Source: Polytrichum commune (lineage: Eukaryota > Streptophyta > Polytrichopsida > Polytrichales > Polytrichaceae). Taken from it: a stretch of 64,000 nucleotides of DNA. A program made the position numbers and the translations under genes. Shown in pieces: positions 13,399 through 27,500 of this stretch. The number at the start of each line of letters is the position of its first letter. Position 1 is the stretch's first letter. The notes under the pieces were generated by a model. The model was not told where the DNA came from, made no database searches, and worked only from the letters and a program-made list of their open reading frames with translations. Location of the stretch: positions 13,270,001 to 13,334,000 of the forward strand of contig OX485809.1 of NCBI GenBank assembly GCA_950295325.1, written 5' to 3'.

Positions 13399-14600
13399 GG
13401 CTCTGGAGCTAAATTTAGCGATGTTCAGCCGCTGTAGATGGATGGTCAATGACAAACAATGGAACAGAGGAAGATTGCCGTAATCTCTGTCATACTTCTG
13501 GCCAGTGAGTAATGTACTCCACCCGATAACCATAGCAGTTGAGCTAATACTATAATATAAACAAGGGGAATAACAATGCTCTGTTGTGCATGAACTAACT
13601 TTAACCTTATCAACAACTTGGCAGGGTCAGCCTGTTCTGCTGCTGGGAAACATATATCCAATTATATAGCTCACATAGAGAATATCAGGGTTCTAGGGAG
13701 GATGCAACAATGATCCATTGGTCAAACCCTATAGTGCTTTAGTGTTCGTAGAGATTCTACCAAGATTTGAAAAAGGAGCAAATAGTGGTCGCTTAGTAAT
13801 TATAGCAACCCTTTTGAATGGTGAATTAAGAACTTAGAAACCTAAGCGAAATATTACAAGAAACTTGACACATGCCACTTTAAATCAACCTTGTCGATGG
13901 AATAATAGTCATACTGGGACTTGTGTGAGCTATTTACGGTAGTTAATGTCCTTGTCAATTGCATGTACCGGCTACTTTGGGTCAGATAGTAGGATTTGAA
14001 GAAAGGGACTTGAACAAGGGACTTCCATAGATTAAGGTTCCTTTGCACGAGAACCGAACCCAATGATAGGAAACGAGACCCAAGGGAACTCCTTGTAAAA
14101 TGGAATTCTCTTTTGTAAAAACCTCAAAGATTGTTTACATTTAGGCTACTATATAGGGATGTGGTATATTGTATTGAGAGAATCTAGTGGTCACAAAGGC
14201 AATTCATGTAAGCAACTGATTTTGGGAAAACATGTGTAACCCAAAAGGTTCTCATTTATAATCTCCCCCAGATAGCAAAGGGAATAATTCTCATGTTTTG
14301 CAGCAATGAGAATGACTTGTAGGTGCTGGCTAATTACATTTCCCATGTTGAGCTTATCCTTGTACAAAGATCCATTATCAAACAGGAACAATGGTTTCCC
14401 AAGGCTGATATATATTACAGAGTGCCCCTTAGCTTATACTAGCTACGGATTGTTTTGATATGCTTAATGTGTTCATATCAGAAGAAAATGTAGAAAGCTA
14501 CAAGGGAAACGTTGATATGTTTTCTGGGGGTTGTATGTGATGGGTTGAGTAGCCTGAGAAGGTGGAATTGCTGACTAATCTGTGTCCGAATTGTGGTCAG

Positions 14601-17600
14601 TGCTTGTGGATGTGGCTAGTCAAAACATCCTTAGTCCTGATTGTACAAGACTACAACCAGTACTTTGTGACGTGATACCTGATGTGGACAGCACAGGAGC
14701 ACCTGTCTATACTTCTTTCTCGGTGCGTCCTTTACAGACCCTTTTTGCATAACAATTGCCTTGTTTACGATGGTGAGAGGCTATTTACCAAGAGTCAAAT
14801 GAACAAGATATTAGTTCAGAAGTGGTGGCCTTTCACTCAAATACCCAAGGTACTAAATGTAGTCTATTAAACGATGTAGCATCTGAAGAGACTCCTGTAT
14901 TAGTGCTTCCAGAGCTTCTTTATTTCGCTTGTACAAAACTTGAGTACTAAATTGTCCAGCTATAGTTTGCTTTTGTGCATGTTGAACACACTTAGAAATT
15001 CAAAGCAATATGATTCACATCTTATGTTTCCTGCTCAAATATCATGTTCATGTTTGGTTGGACTCAATTCAGAGGAGTGTACCAAATTCGGTCCTTTGTT
15101 TTGTATGAGCACTGTATTATGAATTTTATACAGGATAGACGAGATTCTGCCTCTTCATAATAATTGATGGTGAATGTAGGAAGTATGTACCAAACATGTT
15201 TGTGTCAAAATACGACCGATTTTGCCTCCCCCACCCCCGTACACACCACCAACAGCTTGGAGTCCACCAACGCACCCACCATCTGGTCCAAGTCCCCCTT
15301 GGATGCCAATTTTAAATTTGACTGCACCCCCTCCACCACCTCCAAGTAAGATTTCAGAAGGATTACCATCATATTGTATGACATTGTGGACCCTATCACA
15401 TGAGACATCACATGCTTGCATTCACATTTTCAATTTGTTACAAAGGGATTTAGTACTTTTGATGACAACCTTTTACTTGAGTTGTGACGAATCATGGTAG
15501 ATCTTACCATGCACCTACTTACAGTCAAACTAATCAGTGTCTCATGGTATGGTCATATAAGCACTCGCTTCCAGCCATCTAGCATTCTAACTTCTGGATA
15601 CAAATTTAGGTGGTATTGTTGTTCAAGGCAGCCAAACAAAACAATCAGCTCCTTCATTTGGAAAATATGCAAGTTATGGAGTCAGTCAAGACACTCCTTG
15701 GTTTTGTGGAGGTAAGATATGACTATTTCATGCAGTTGTCTATAAGTAGTTTAAAATATTCAATTTGAATAACTCTTAAAGGTCTAAGCAACTCAATCTA
15801 CAACCTATGTACACAATTTCTATGAATCCCCACAAAGTCCTAAAATGACATGTTTCATATTTATGGGTTTGAAGCTCGGTTTAGTGCATCATGTCAAGGA
15901 GACAATAAAAATATAGTCTTATATTGAACGTATATTTAATACAAATACATTGAAAATCAATATACTAAGCATGTAATTCATTCAAAGGCACCCATGTTGT
16001 GTATTTGAACTTGATTCATTAATTATATTCAAATTTTCATCAGATTAATTTTTTCACTTGATTAATAAGTTAACTCTAAATATGATCACTTTTGCCACAA
16101 TTTGGTAAACATAAATCTCAATACCTCAAATACATGTTTTTGTGCATCTAGAGCCTAGATTGGCCCTCTCAGATGCTTAGGGCTTATACATTAATTAATA
16201 TTTGTACCATAGTATACATATTCTCTCAACACTTTTGGGTATGGTATTGTTTAAATTGATTGGGTGGTTATAGAGATGAGGTGGGTATTTGGATCCCAAA
16301 GTTTTAAGCGCTCCTCACAAGCCCTAATATTTGAAATTGAAACCCTCGTTGGATAAATGCCTCAATAACCACTCAAATAACTGGTGGGTTTGTAGGTGTC
16401 ACCAAAATAACTGCCACCATTGGTCTTGACTAGAAATTCTAGTTGATGATGTCATCAAACGGAACATTTCAAAACATTTCAAAAGACTTGAAGAGCTTTA
16501 GAGGGTTGTCTTTCTCGATGTTTGGTGGACAATGAAGATGTCTGATATATATGAACATTAAATTTGAGATGGGCATGCCGTATTGGCTCTTAAACCTTTA
16601 TAAACTAATTATTGAGAGCAATTCACATGAACTTGACCAATTGTAATTTTTTATTTATTTTTGGTGATGAGAGTGTCACAATTGATTTATTTTACAAAAC
16701 GATTCTTGCAAAACAAGACTTTAGATTGTGTTGTGATGATTAAAAACAAACTCTTAAAATGCACCGATAGACATTCTATTGCCTATTCTAAGGATCATAT
16801 GAGCCCCCCAATAAGTTTTAAAGTCAAGTTTAAACAAGTCTACAAGAAGGAAACTCTATGTAACACAACCTACTATGAGTCATATGTAACTACGGTGTCA
16901 AGAATATAATCCATGAACAAATCCATTTTAAGAAGTGTCATTTTTGACAATTTCAGTTTAAATAACAACTTTAGACAACATCCTAAGGCCCATAATGGGC
17001 TTCTTGAACCTTTGAGAGTTAAAGCTTTTGAGACTCAAGTTCGTGCTTTCCAATTCTCTATTTATTTCATGACAAGCCTAAGATCACTCATAGTGGAAAA
17101 ATTGTTCATATTTTTTTTGGTTCAGAACATAAATCTACTAACTCCACCATTAATTCAAGAAATTAAGAAAAGTACATGTTGCATTGTCTATATAGGATTG
17201 AAATTGAACTACACAGCACGTGTAGAAGCGAGTACTGGATATCCACCCGGATACAAAGAAGACTTGTTTGCGAGATGCCATTACAATCGGTTGATAGTAC
17301 GTCAATTTACCCTCTCACCATCAATGCGGACTCTACATTACAAATTGTCATTACATCATGAATGTTGTCACTAAGAGGAATCAACTATCATACATCACAA
17401 ACCTGTAAATTCAGAAATCAATGTTGTTTTCATCCTGATTTAATGACATCAAACTACAACATTCAATTGATGCCCTACAATCATAAAGTTTCTGAATCTA
17501 ATCTTTTGTCCCAAACATTTGTATGAATCAATCTAAACGTTGAGCCAACAGTAAAGATTAAGTTACCTTTATGTATGAACATTGACTTAAAATTAAAATG

Positions 17601-19173
17601 GGTCACATGCATTATGAGTCAATACGCACCCTCATTCACTCACTTTTGGAATGCTTGCAGGACAGTCAAAGCTTGGGAGATTGTCGAGGTATCCGATATT
17701 CTTGCAAAGATTGCCAAGCATACTATCGGAATTGGGTACGCATTGAGAAATTGTCAACCATATACATAATGTATCACATCTTAGATTTCCAAGTGAGACA
17801 TGGGATTGTGTAAATTAAACCCCATTTTTCATAACATTACCAAGCAAAGCCTGAGTTTGTTCCCTTTCTAATCTGAGCAGCTCCACTGCAAAATCTCTAG
17901 CAGGTAAATTAAGGGGATTTGATTGTCCTCATGTTTATCTCAAAAATCTCACCCATGCCCTCATGCTGCCCTATTACTCTCGAGACCAGGGCTACTGGTT
18001 GGACCACTTGCTAGTCATTTCGGTTCAACAAGTAGCAAGCTCTCATAGTATTAATGATATGATGTTAGGACACCTCCCAGCTGATTCCCGGACCCACAAA
18101 ACAAAACACTATAATCCATGATCAAAAAATTTCAAAGGTCTCAAAATAAATTCTCATGGATATAAGTATATTGTTTCTTAATTTGGATGCGAATCGTGCA
18201 TTCATTTAGGCTGGAATATAGGAGCCTTGCGTTTGATTAGTCTCAAAATCATGACTAGTTGGGAGGGCTTAGTGATGTCATGTGTCTGTAAAAGTCTACC
18301 AAGGTTAGGTCATTGGATTGATTTTGGCAAAAATGGATTGCATGATACTGAATCCACAACACGATGGTGCTGAGTAGCTATGTGCGATCATGTTTCCCCA
18401 ATGCAAGGACACAGGGGGGGACCAAACAACATTTAATCCGAATGCGACCTACAGATACATAGATCCCTCAACGCCACTTTCTGTTTTCAACACTACCACC
18501 GCCTTTATTCAAATGACCAAACCTTGCAGAGCATTGTGCTTTGGTGCCCTTCAAACTTGTCAAGCCTTCATGGACCTCTCTGTAAGCTACAAGACCTTGT
18601 GATGCATGTTCCTATGCAATACCTACATAGCTCTAGCCATTTTGAATTTCCAGCAAATGAATGTCTAATACAACAATTGATATGCCAGTTAACCACTACA
18701 ATCTGTAAACCTCAATATGGGTCTCTTCACGTACACAATCATGCATTTGAGCTTGAATCATACATCAAAATTGGCCTTATCAATGTTATTGAAGATTTGG
18801 TTTCACATACACACAGTCTGAGTGCATGTAGATGCACATACAAACATATTTGTAGTCATCAATGTAAAAATTGATTGTATTATTATTTCTCCTTGGTTAG
18901 GCTCATAGATGTATATAGGTCTTGCTTACTAAGTTGATCCTCTTGGACTTTTAAGGAGTAGCAAAGCAAATCTACTTGGAACAATATACATACATGCTCA
19001 TCCATTGAATGCTGACAATTATGTCTACTACTTTGCCATGGTGTTTGGGGTTTGCTGTCGACAGTGCCCATTGACGGATTCGAGGGAGTATGGTGACTAC
19101 CCATATTGCAATGCATTGGGCTTGGACGAAGGACCTGATCCTTACGCAAAATCAATCTATAGATGACCTTACC
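14601..19173 (+). CDS. Candidate Mid1/NALF1-like cysteine-rich surface protein (incomplete model)
   Basis: Exons I can support: 14601-14722 (ends phase 0), 15180-15345 (proline-rich, PPPPPYTPP to APPPPPPS), 15610-15711 (ends DTPWFCGG), 17196 to about 17296 or later (uncertain), 17661-17735 and 18378-18581. A further stretch at about 18934-19173 is open to a TGA. The joins 14722/15180, 15345/15610, 15711/17196 and 17735/18378 keep phase. The key join gives CKDCQAYYRNW followed by LCAIMFPQC, then PCRALCFGALQTC. The last stretch holds GVCCRQCP and YCNALG. This order of Cys motifs resembles the Frizzled-like domain of fungal Mid1 and animal NALF1/FAM155, extracellular subunits of four-domain calcium/cation channels. 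At 17.2-17.36 kb two frames both look coding, so a frameshift or a missed intron is possible. The N-terminus is not found. Family assignment is from memory of motifs, not from a search. Confidence 0.5.
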
Positions 19174-20969
19174 AAATATATATATATATATGTCGGTTGT
19201 AAGAAGCCCGATGGTGAAAGACTCTAAACTCATCACGTTTAGCTGGACTTGGGTAATTTCATTTCTAGTTTGGTTGATAATCGTCATTTAGTTTAGAATC
19301 AATGAATAGGAGACTTGAAGCACAGTTAGTATGCTTCGAAGCATGTTGGCAATCTGAACCTTGTCCATTTGAACCCAATTTAGGTGTTGTAATCCATGGA
19401 TTTTGTGAGTTGTGCGTGACATATAATAAATCTACGCAATCTTCTTTTGATGTGGAAGCTATATTTCTCTCATTGACAACAAGGCTGAAAAGAGTGCGAG
19501 TAGTTTAAATCTAGTAAATTAAGAGACCCGCAGATACAGTCTTTTGAATGGAGTATGTTGGTTGATTGGGTAGTCTTAAAGACCCCAAATTAGCCTCTCA
19601 AGGAGGTCAGTCCATGTATTTTAGTGACACCACCTGAAAACATATGGTATTGTAATGTGAGTTTTTCCAAGTTTAGAGCAATTCTTGGCAACCTTTAATT
19701 CTCTAATTTGCTAAGCCATTCAATTGAAGCCAACACATTATTTATTATAATGTTTTTAGCATCTTCATTTACAACATCCTACTTGGAAAGACCTAATTCG
19801 AAAACTTGAACAACAACAAACATCAACAAACTTTAACACAATCACACATACATACAATGTAGTGAGTTTGAACCTACATGGTCCAGCCAAACCCACAGTT
19901 GTGACAATAGTGAGTTAATTTTCAAATTCACATACATAAAACGTGCACGGTAAAGACCTCAATGCACAAGAATACAAACTAAATTGGATGGGAAGTCTCT
20001 TTGTTAAGCTCAAATTATTGTTTCATAGTGTTAAACCCAATATGGTCATATGCATGACAAAAAAGCATTAGGGTCTAATCTACATTCAAAACACAAAACC
20101 AAGCACAAAAGAAGCACATGAGGCTCCACAAGACAACCATTCAAAAATGAAGTACATCATGCTTGGCTAGAGTGGTGGAGCATTGATTCTATGGTGTTAT
20201 AGGAATGTGACAAGTTCCAGAATGCCCATTGAATCTCCCTCTAGCCATAGCATGTACTCTATGCACACAAAAAACACCAAAAGCAACATCTTCAAGCCTA
20301 TGACAAAACCCTAATGAGAAGAAGTAATGCAACTCCGAGATGCCCGTCAACATCAACCACGATTTGCAGCAACATGTTGAGTGGGGGAGTTCTCTTCTTT
20401 GTGCCAAAAATCAAACGGCCAATCAAAAACACCCTATGACTCGAGAGCAACATGAAGATCTATGTATGTCACAACTTGCCCAAAGCTAATGAAACCAAGT
20501 ATGATGGTCATGCATTTGTCTTCAACAATAGAGAGTTTGATCTTCATCACCATCTTGTTCATTGGCACAATAACATCTCTTGGGGATCCAAGTGACTCAA
20601 GCCCCTCACATTCATCGTCCCTCAAGGGCTTTGCTTCAAAACGTGTGGGTGAGTTCTTTACAATGACCTCGAACACAATCCAAGCATGACTTCCCTTGTG
20701 GTGATATGAACCACTTGAGATAAAGGAGTATTTTCAAGGCAAGGACTATGAAGTATTACACATATTCAAAAAACAAATCTCAAATTTGATGATTATTTTA
20801 AAAATATACATGGTATGTTCTCATAGGATTTCTCATGTTGATTTTCCTTAGGCATTTTACTGTTTTTTACTTTTTTTAATTAAATAGGACCTTTTCCCCT
20901 TCATAGTGGACCGCATCCAAACCACTATTCCACAACCTGCAACATCCACCATTCTTGTTAATTGCAATG

Positions 20970-21280
20970 AACAGGGAGAACCAACCTCTAGTTACGTATG
21001 AACCAAGGGTTTAGGGTTTAGAGAAATAACCACTCAAAGTTCAAAACTAAAAGGAAATAATCAATCAATTTAGACGAATTTGTGGAATATACCTCAATGT
21101 CTTAAAATAAATATTTAAATGATCAACATAGGCAATCCGTCGTGAATTTGAGCCCGTTGGTCCTACACTAGCCCTATCAATGTACTAAAGAATAACCAAG
21201 AGATTAGAACTTGTAACCATGTGGACTTGGAAACACTAGGATTTTGACCAATTATGCCCAAAAACTTCCCTGAACACGAG
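20970..21280 (+). repeat. Dispersed repeat family R1, copy 1
   Basis: It shares an ordered set of blocks with the other R1 copies: GGAGAACC near the start, GAGAAATAACC, a GAATATACCTCAA block, GGACTTGGAAACACTAGGAT and TGACCAATTATGCCCAAAAA near the end. Copies are 70-85% alike by eye and non-coding. It is probably a transposon fragment or a non-autonomous element. Confidence 0.6.
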
Positions 21281-22200
21281 CTGATTGAGTGTTCACCTTC
21301 GACAAATTCACTGAGCAAATGGCCATTTCTTGTAGATGGAGTGACTCAACTAAGGCATGGTTTCAATTTCAAGGTTCAACTACACAAATATTTTAAAGGT
21401 TCAAATTTTCCATGTAGTGAACCTCGACAACCCATCTTAAGGTAAACAAGTTTAAATCAATTTGATTTCATGACATTATTCACACCAAGTTGGGTGGGGT
21501 CTGGAATATGTCATGTAAGGTGTTCGAATTATTTCCTTGTGGATGCTTGTCAATAGGTAGATTCAACCTAAAAACGAGTGATGGTCGGGTGAAGCACTAT
21601 CATTGCATATTGTTAGAATGAAATGGTTCATAGTAACTAATTAATGTTATGATCTTGTTCTCCAACTTCTACCAATTGGATTTCCACAACAAACTAAAGT
21701 TGCATTAACAAATCTACGATAAAGCACCTGCAAAAATCGGATTGGCTTTCAAACCTACCCAAATTCAACAATAGATTTCAAAAGTGCACATTCAAAAAGT
21801 TCTTAATTGATTACATAGGTCCTCATTGCATAACATTACACATGTTTCGAGCTTGGTCACTTTCCAAATCGAGATAGCCCCATAATTCAAGCAAGTATAT
21901 TCTCAACAATATGGTAGTGACCCCCAACTCGGTAGCAAACCAACTGAGCAACGGTAGGTTAACCTGTTAATAGATTACTACATAACACTTTTAGTCACAA
22001 CTACAAATCTAACACACAGCTTTGCTAATTAGTTTTCATATTAATGTCCAATTGCAGATGCTTACCAATTTGCAATAAACAGTAGTCAAGCCAAATATGC
22101 CCATATGTCAAGAAAACACAAAATAAAAAGGACATAATGCTTCGGGATTCCCAACCCCATAGAACATTGATACAGAACCAAATAATGTGATGTGTCACTG

Positions 22201-22420
22201 AACGAGAACCAACCATTGGTTACAGATGCACCGGTTGAGTTTGAGAAATAACCGGTTGAAGTTCAAGCTTCAAGAAAATCAACTACTGTTTTAGAGGAAT
22301 CTATAGAATATACCTAAAATTAGTAAAGAAAACCCAAAAGATTGCAATATGTAGCAAGTTGGACTTGCAAACACTAAAATTTTGACCAATCATGTCCAAA
22401 GCTCTCCTCAAACATTGTTA
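22201..22420 (+). repeat. Dispersed repeat family R1, copy 2
   Basis: It contains GAGAACCAACC, CACCGGTTGAGTTTGAGAAA, GAAGTTCAAG, TTTTAGAGGAATCTATAGAA, GGACTTGCAAACAC and TTTTGACCAATCATG in the same order as the other copies. Confidence 0.65.
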
Positions 22421-22714
22421 TTGTGTTTCACTATTGCATGTGTAGTTCATAAAGTGTGAAGACATAGTCAAATCTCTTTTAAACATCTGTGTCTTTATGG
22501 TGTTTGTTCTTTGATCCACACCTAACCACACATCAATCAAATAGTAGTGTCTAATCATGAAAAGAAAAGAATAACATGAACATACCTTAGACTACAGAAT
22601 CGTTCTTGGACTCAAACCCACTCTACCATGCTCAGTTTGAATACCGCAAATGAGGAGATCCCAACCTTTCTTTCAATCCACTCTCTATGTCATGGTATCC
22701 TCACTGCACATCAA

Positions 22715-22762
22715 TGGACGGGGAGAACTGACCACTAATTACAAATGGATTGGTTGAGAGCC
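22715..22762 (+). repeat. Dispersed repeat family R1, truncated start
   Basis: Only the first ~45 bp of R1 is present (GGGGAGAACTGACCACTAAT, then a GGTTGAG block), after which the sequence diverges. It is a partial copy. Confidence 0.45.
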
Positions 22763-23244
22763 ACATCACACACAAGCCAAGAGCCATGACCATGAAATTG
22801 TGAGAGCCCAAAAGAAAGTGTACAACATCCATCCCAAGACATGTCCAAAATCATGTAAGGTGGTCATGGGCCCCCAATTGTAGTGTGAAGCCATATGTGA
22901 CCGGGCCCTCAACCAAATGCTATTTCAATGAATTTCTATTCATGTGGGGTTCTCACACCTGATAAAAATATAATAAATCAACAGTTATGAGATTATAGAG
23001 TGCCATGGTCTCCCAATTTTGTATCAGGCCTACCTTCAAGAAGTGGTTTTGGAAAATAGCCCAAGTAACCATGAAACATGATCCATTTGATGCCATGTAG
23101 GAATCCATGTAGACTTTACATCCATTGTGCATTCACTTACTTTGTTGATTCCTCAAGCGTAGTGTGAAGCGAACCACCTCCACCTTTTCCACCAATGAGA
23201 GTGCTTGAAGTGCAATGGTCACAGGCCTTCAGTCTTGTGTGTGA

Positions 23245-23430
23245 AGTGGCCCTGAGTTTGAGAAACAACTGGTTGAAGTTCAAGACTTCAGGAAGATTAC
23301 TGGTCAATTTGGAGGAATTTAGAGAATAGACCTCAAATCAATAAAAAAAACCAAAACATGTAAACATGTAACTGGTTGGACTTGGAATCACTAGGATCTT
23401 GACCAATTATGCCCAAAAATTCCCCGGACA
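23245..23430 (+). repeat. Dispersed repeat family R1, copy 3
   Basis: It begins at GAGTTTGAGAAACAACTGG and runs through the GAAGTTCAAGACTTCAGGA block to TTGACCAATTATGCCCAAAA. It lacks the GGAGAACC start. Confidence 0.6.
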
Positions 23431-24513
23431 CACTTCTCTAATATTGTTTACCTAAGGCTTACCTAAAGACTATGGTTAGACCTCAGATTGCATGATATGC
23501 TCTCTAACCATCCCTATCATGTTTAATATCAACAAAATATACCGTGTACCTCCATATCCATATCTCAGGCAGCTTCAACCACATTGTGAAAGGTTTGAGG
23601 ACTTCAGATAAGCTTTCAATGCTCAAATATCGTGTATACACAAATAAAAGTTGTTATAAATAAATCAAAAACTACATCCACACCATTGGAAGCTAACTCA
23701 CATCTTAGCATAGCAATAAATCATCGTATAAGATTTTAATTACAAGCGGTTCATTGGCATGTCAAGAAATATCTTATTCATAAAATTGTGTTCCGACACT
23801 TGAACCTGATATACACACACACAAAGGTTTCAAGTTGTGAGTATGTGATATCTAGAACTGTACATTACGTTCCTTCACTTGGCTATCTGCAGCATGATTT
23901 CAACTTATTTTTTCAATCAAAGCATCCCATGAACATAATAGAGCTATGTCAGGAAGGGTAACATTTATAAAATATGGCAAAAGATTAAGTAATCAACAAC
24001 AAATTTGATATTTCTTTTCTCTAACAAATTTCTTCTCTTTTCAGAGCTTTTTTAAGTGTTAAGAAACAATAACATCATGACCAAAAGAGAGCCACTTCCT
24101 TGAAAGTAGACACTTGAGGAGACATGATAGAGACGACCGACAAGTATTGCACTCAACATGGAGAATGGTAACCTGGATGTTCTGGTTCACTCAGAAGAAT
24201 TGAGGCCCCACGTACTTCCTCTATGGGCACCTGATAACAGTGCTCCAAATCAGATTGCACAACCTGTTATGACTCCCAACAAAAGCATAATGCTGTCTCA
24301 AACTTCAAGATCTGTGCTATGATTCTACAGTAAGCTGGTTTAAGAAGCAGCAGTTTTCAAATTTAGTTCCACCAACAATTGATCTTTCTACATGGAGTTT
24401 AAGAGATGGCTTAAAAAAATTACAGTACACATGTCATGTTGGACCAAGGTATTCAAAATTTGGAATAGCCCTCGCAACAGTTTCAGATGGATGAAGATTG
24501 CTATATGCACAAA

Positions 24514-27500
24514 TCATAGCAAGAACTGGAACACATCTCGCAAGGTAATAATCCCCTCCACTTTTTTGCTACCGGCCTCTGTACAAATCATTCGCCGGAC
24601 ACCTGCCAGGCATACAGGTTTATAAGTAATGGCAACTGTAAGGAGCCACTGTTAAACTTACATTCTACTTGCACAAGCCACTATTCTACTTATACAAAAG
24701 TACGGAATCGGTGCATAATAGAGTGATGTACGTTACAATTAGAGCATCTCAAGCTACTTCATCTAAAATTAGAGTTACCTCTCATTCAACATGAATTTTG
24801 GTCGGCAGTTGGTTGTTTGCATAAAACACCTTGTTTGGTAAGTTTTTAGTCCATGATTTGAGATAGTGTGGAGGTATGAACAAAGAACATTCTATATCAG
24901 CCTACTGAGGGTCATTTGACCCTCAATAAACTGAAATAGGATGCTCTTTATTCATTTTCAAACACTACCTCCAAGCATTCACAAGTAGAAACAAATTATT
25001 AATATTGTATGCAAAACAACCAACAGATAATAATAGGGGATCAACTCCCAACAAAAAGTCCGATTGAGTTAATGGATAACTTGATTGTATCAAGAACCGA
25101 AGCAAAATGAGGAAATTGAGATAATTCCACATAATTATCAGTTTCACATTATTAACAGCTGTGTCACAACTATATAAAACATAAACATTTAGAATCTATA
25201 GATATGTGACATACCAGGGAGGGCGAGTTTCTCAACAACACTTCTCAGACTCTCTGATCGAAGGCACATAAGGTAACGGCTACCAGTACACATTGGCCCA
25301 GCACCTGTCCAATCCTGTGCAGCACCAATCTGCAATGCCTGTGGTATGGGGCAGAAATACATGGAGCCACTTTCTTAGACAAAGTCTAGTACTAGCCTTC
25401 GATAGCACAATCACCAAAGGCACAAGATGAGCAAACCATAAAATACACCAAAAAGATCTGGTTTCACCACACTTAGGGGCACTGTACACTAGATGTCGAG
25501 GATCGTCGAAATCTAAAAGCCCTCATTGGTGGAAAAGGCCCAAACCGTCCCACTTCACTTTACACTAAATCTTGAAATCCGAAAGGACCAAGGAAGTCCA
25601 CATGGAATCCTACATGGAATGAAATTGATAATGTTTCAAAGTCTACCTGATTTTTCGTCAAGCCCACATCAAAAAGGTGGGTCTAACACAAAACTGGGAA
25701 ACCATAACACTTCAAAATCTCACAACCCTTGATTTAGTATGACTTATTGCATGGAAGGGCCCCCACAAAATAGTGCAGGTTTCCAGATGCATATTTCATG
25801 CATGAGTTAAGTTATAGAACAGCACAAACCTGACTGACAGTCAAATCATTAAGCTGAGGACGAGTGTATGTACGGTCCCTTGCCAATGCTGTAATATCTC
25901 TGCACAATTGGGCACACTGATCATTGAGTGTCTCCACAAAGAAGACTTGGAACATCCTCAAACTTCAATATTTTGGCATGCTAGATTACAACAGCAGTCA
26001 AAATTGTTTCAACTTGAACAACGTACCCTCGAGAATAGACATCTTGGAACACCCCATTTTCATCCACGATAGGGAGCGCACTCACACGAGCTGCAAAATC
26101 CACAAAACCACCAGTAGTGTCAAATCTCTTTAGCCCCAAAGTGTGTACAAAAATGTGGATTTGAGCAAAATACTTCCATGTTTATCTAGTCGTGTCAAAA
26201 GGTGGCCCTATCTAAAATGAACTCATTCAGGAAGTGCAGTTTTTGAATCGGTTAAATACCTTGATGTCATTGAAGAATTGAGTTTCAAACACATAGTGTG
26301 GGTTCCCGTGGATGCAAATATATACATAGTATTTTGATATTCAACATTGCCTATGAGAATAAAAAAATAAAAATAAAAATTTCTTTCTGGCATAAGATAA
26401 TGTACTTGATAACAAATCAAACATGATTATATAAAAATATGCTTTTGAGACTTGGTGGGGCTCATATAAATTGTGTAACTCGGTCAAACATTGAGCCCCT
26501 TGGTCCTGTAAAGGTTAGTCAGTTCCAGCTTAGCTACTAGAATAAATGTGAAAAATGGTTCAGGTTCTTGGTGCAGAACCAGGTCGTCCTGTACATACCT
26601 TCCATAAGCAGGGCAAGGGCACGACTGAGGGGCTCGTTAGGGCGCATCACTTGTAATGTCCGACTACCAGGTTCTGCGATCCCCGGAACCCAAATGCCAA
26701 TCCGCAGGGTCCCAATAGGTTGAGACAGTAGGGGAACAGAAGCTGGGACATGACGAAAATGTCTGCAGATGGCTGCCATTCCACAATAACAATAATCAGT
26801 CCTGTTAAAGCCAGAAACACAGCAAGGTTTTACTATTAACTACCTAGGTATTTTCATGCTGGCACCTCATTTGGCATACAACACATGTCAAGTTAGAAGC
26901 TATAAATCAGGATAAGTGATATTACATTCAAGATGCCAGATAAACAAGCCAGATACAATATTCAAACTCTTCAGAAGCACAGCAAGTTTTTACTCCTAAC
27001 AACCTAGGTATTACGAGATGGCACCTCATTTGGCATACACCCACTGTCACATAACAAAGTATAAGTTGGGATAAGTGATATTACCTCTCAAGATGCCAGC
27101 TAGACAAGCCAGATGCAATAGCTCTGGAACTAAGGCATTAGCTGGGTAGTGCAACACAGGCAGCTGTGCAACATCAAGTCGCATAAGCTCATCAGCTACA
27201 TGCCTGAGTGTATCATCTGGTCCCACCTGCATACCATCATGCATCTAGTTATTGTGTCAATTTCAATTAATGATATAATTGAATTCGGTATAATTGAAAT
27301 TGAAACAGATCCGTACAAAGGTTTTTGTCAGTGCGAAGATTTAATCCACATGAGTAAGGGCAACAAGAAGCCAAGATCAAGAGAGGACAAGGTCTGTAGC
27401 TAAGAAAAATTACATTACAAAAAGCTTATGAAATTAACTCAAACCCCAACTGGGGATTGAAATACTGTTCCCCGGAGGTAACACGTGTCTCATTTAAAAA

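Larger units (their letters stand above)
19174..24513. other. Repeat-rich intergenic region, no supported gene
   Basis: This 5.3-kb stretch is AT-rich and carries several copies of the CCGGTTGA repeat family (listed separately). About 20434-20676 holds open frames on both strands, but nothing recognisable and no splice context, so I leave them uncalled. An (AT)n tract of seven units lies near 19180. The 3' untranslated region of the minus-strand KINbetagamma gene should lie just left of 24514. Confidence 0.55.

Noticed and set aside
20434-20689. Overlapping 75-80-codon frames on both strands
   Set aside because: Both strands are open over the same DNA and neither resembles a known family; no splice context supports either.
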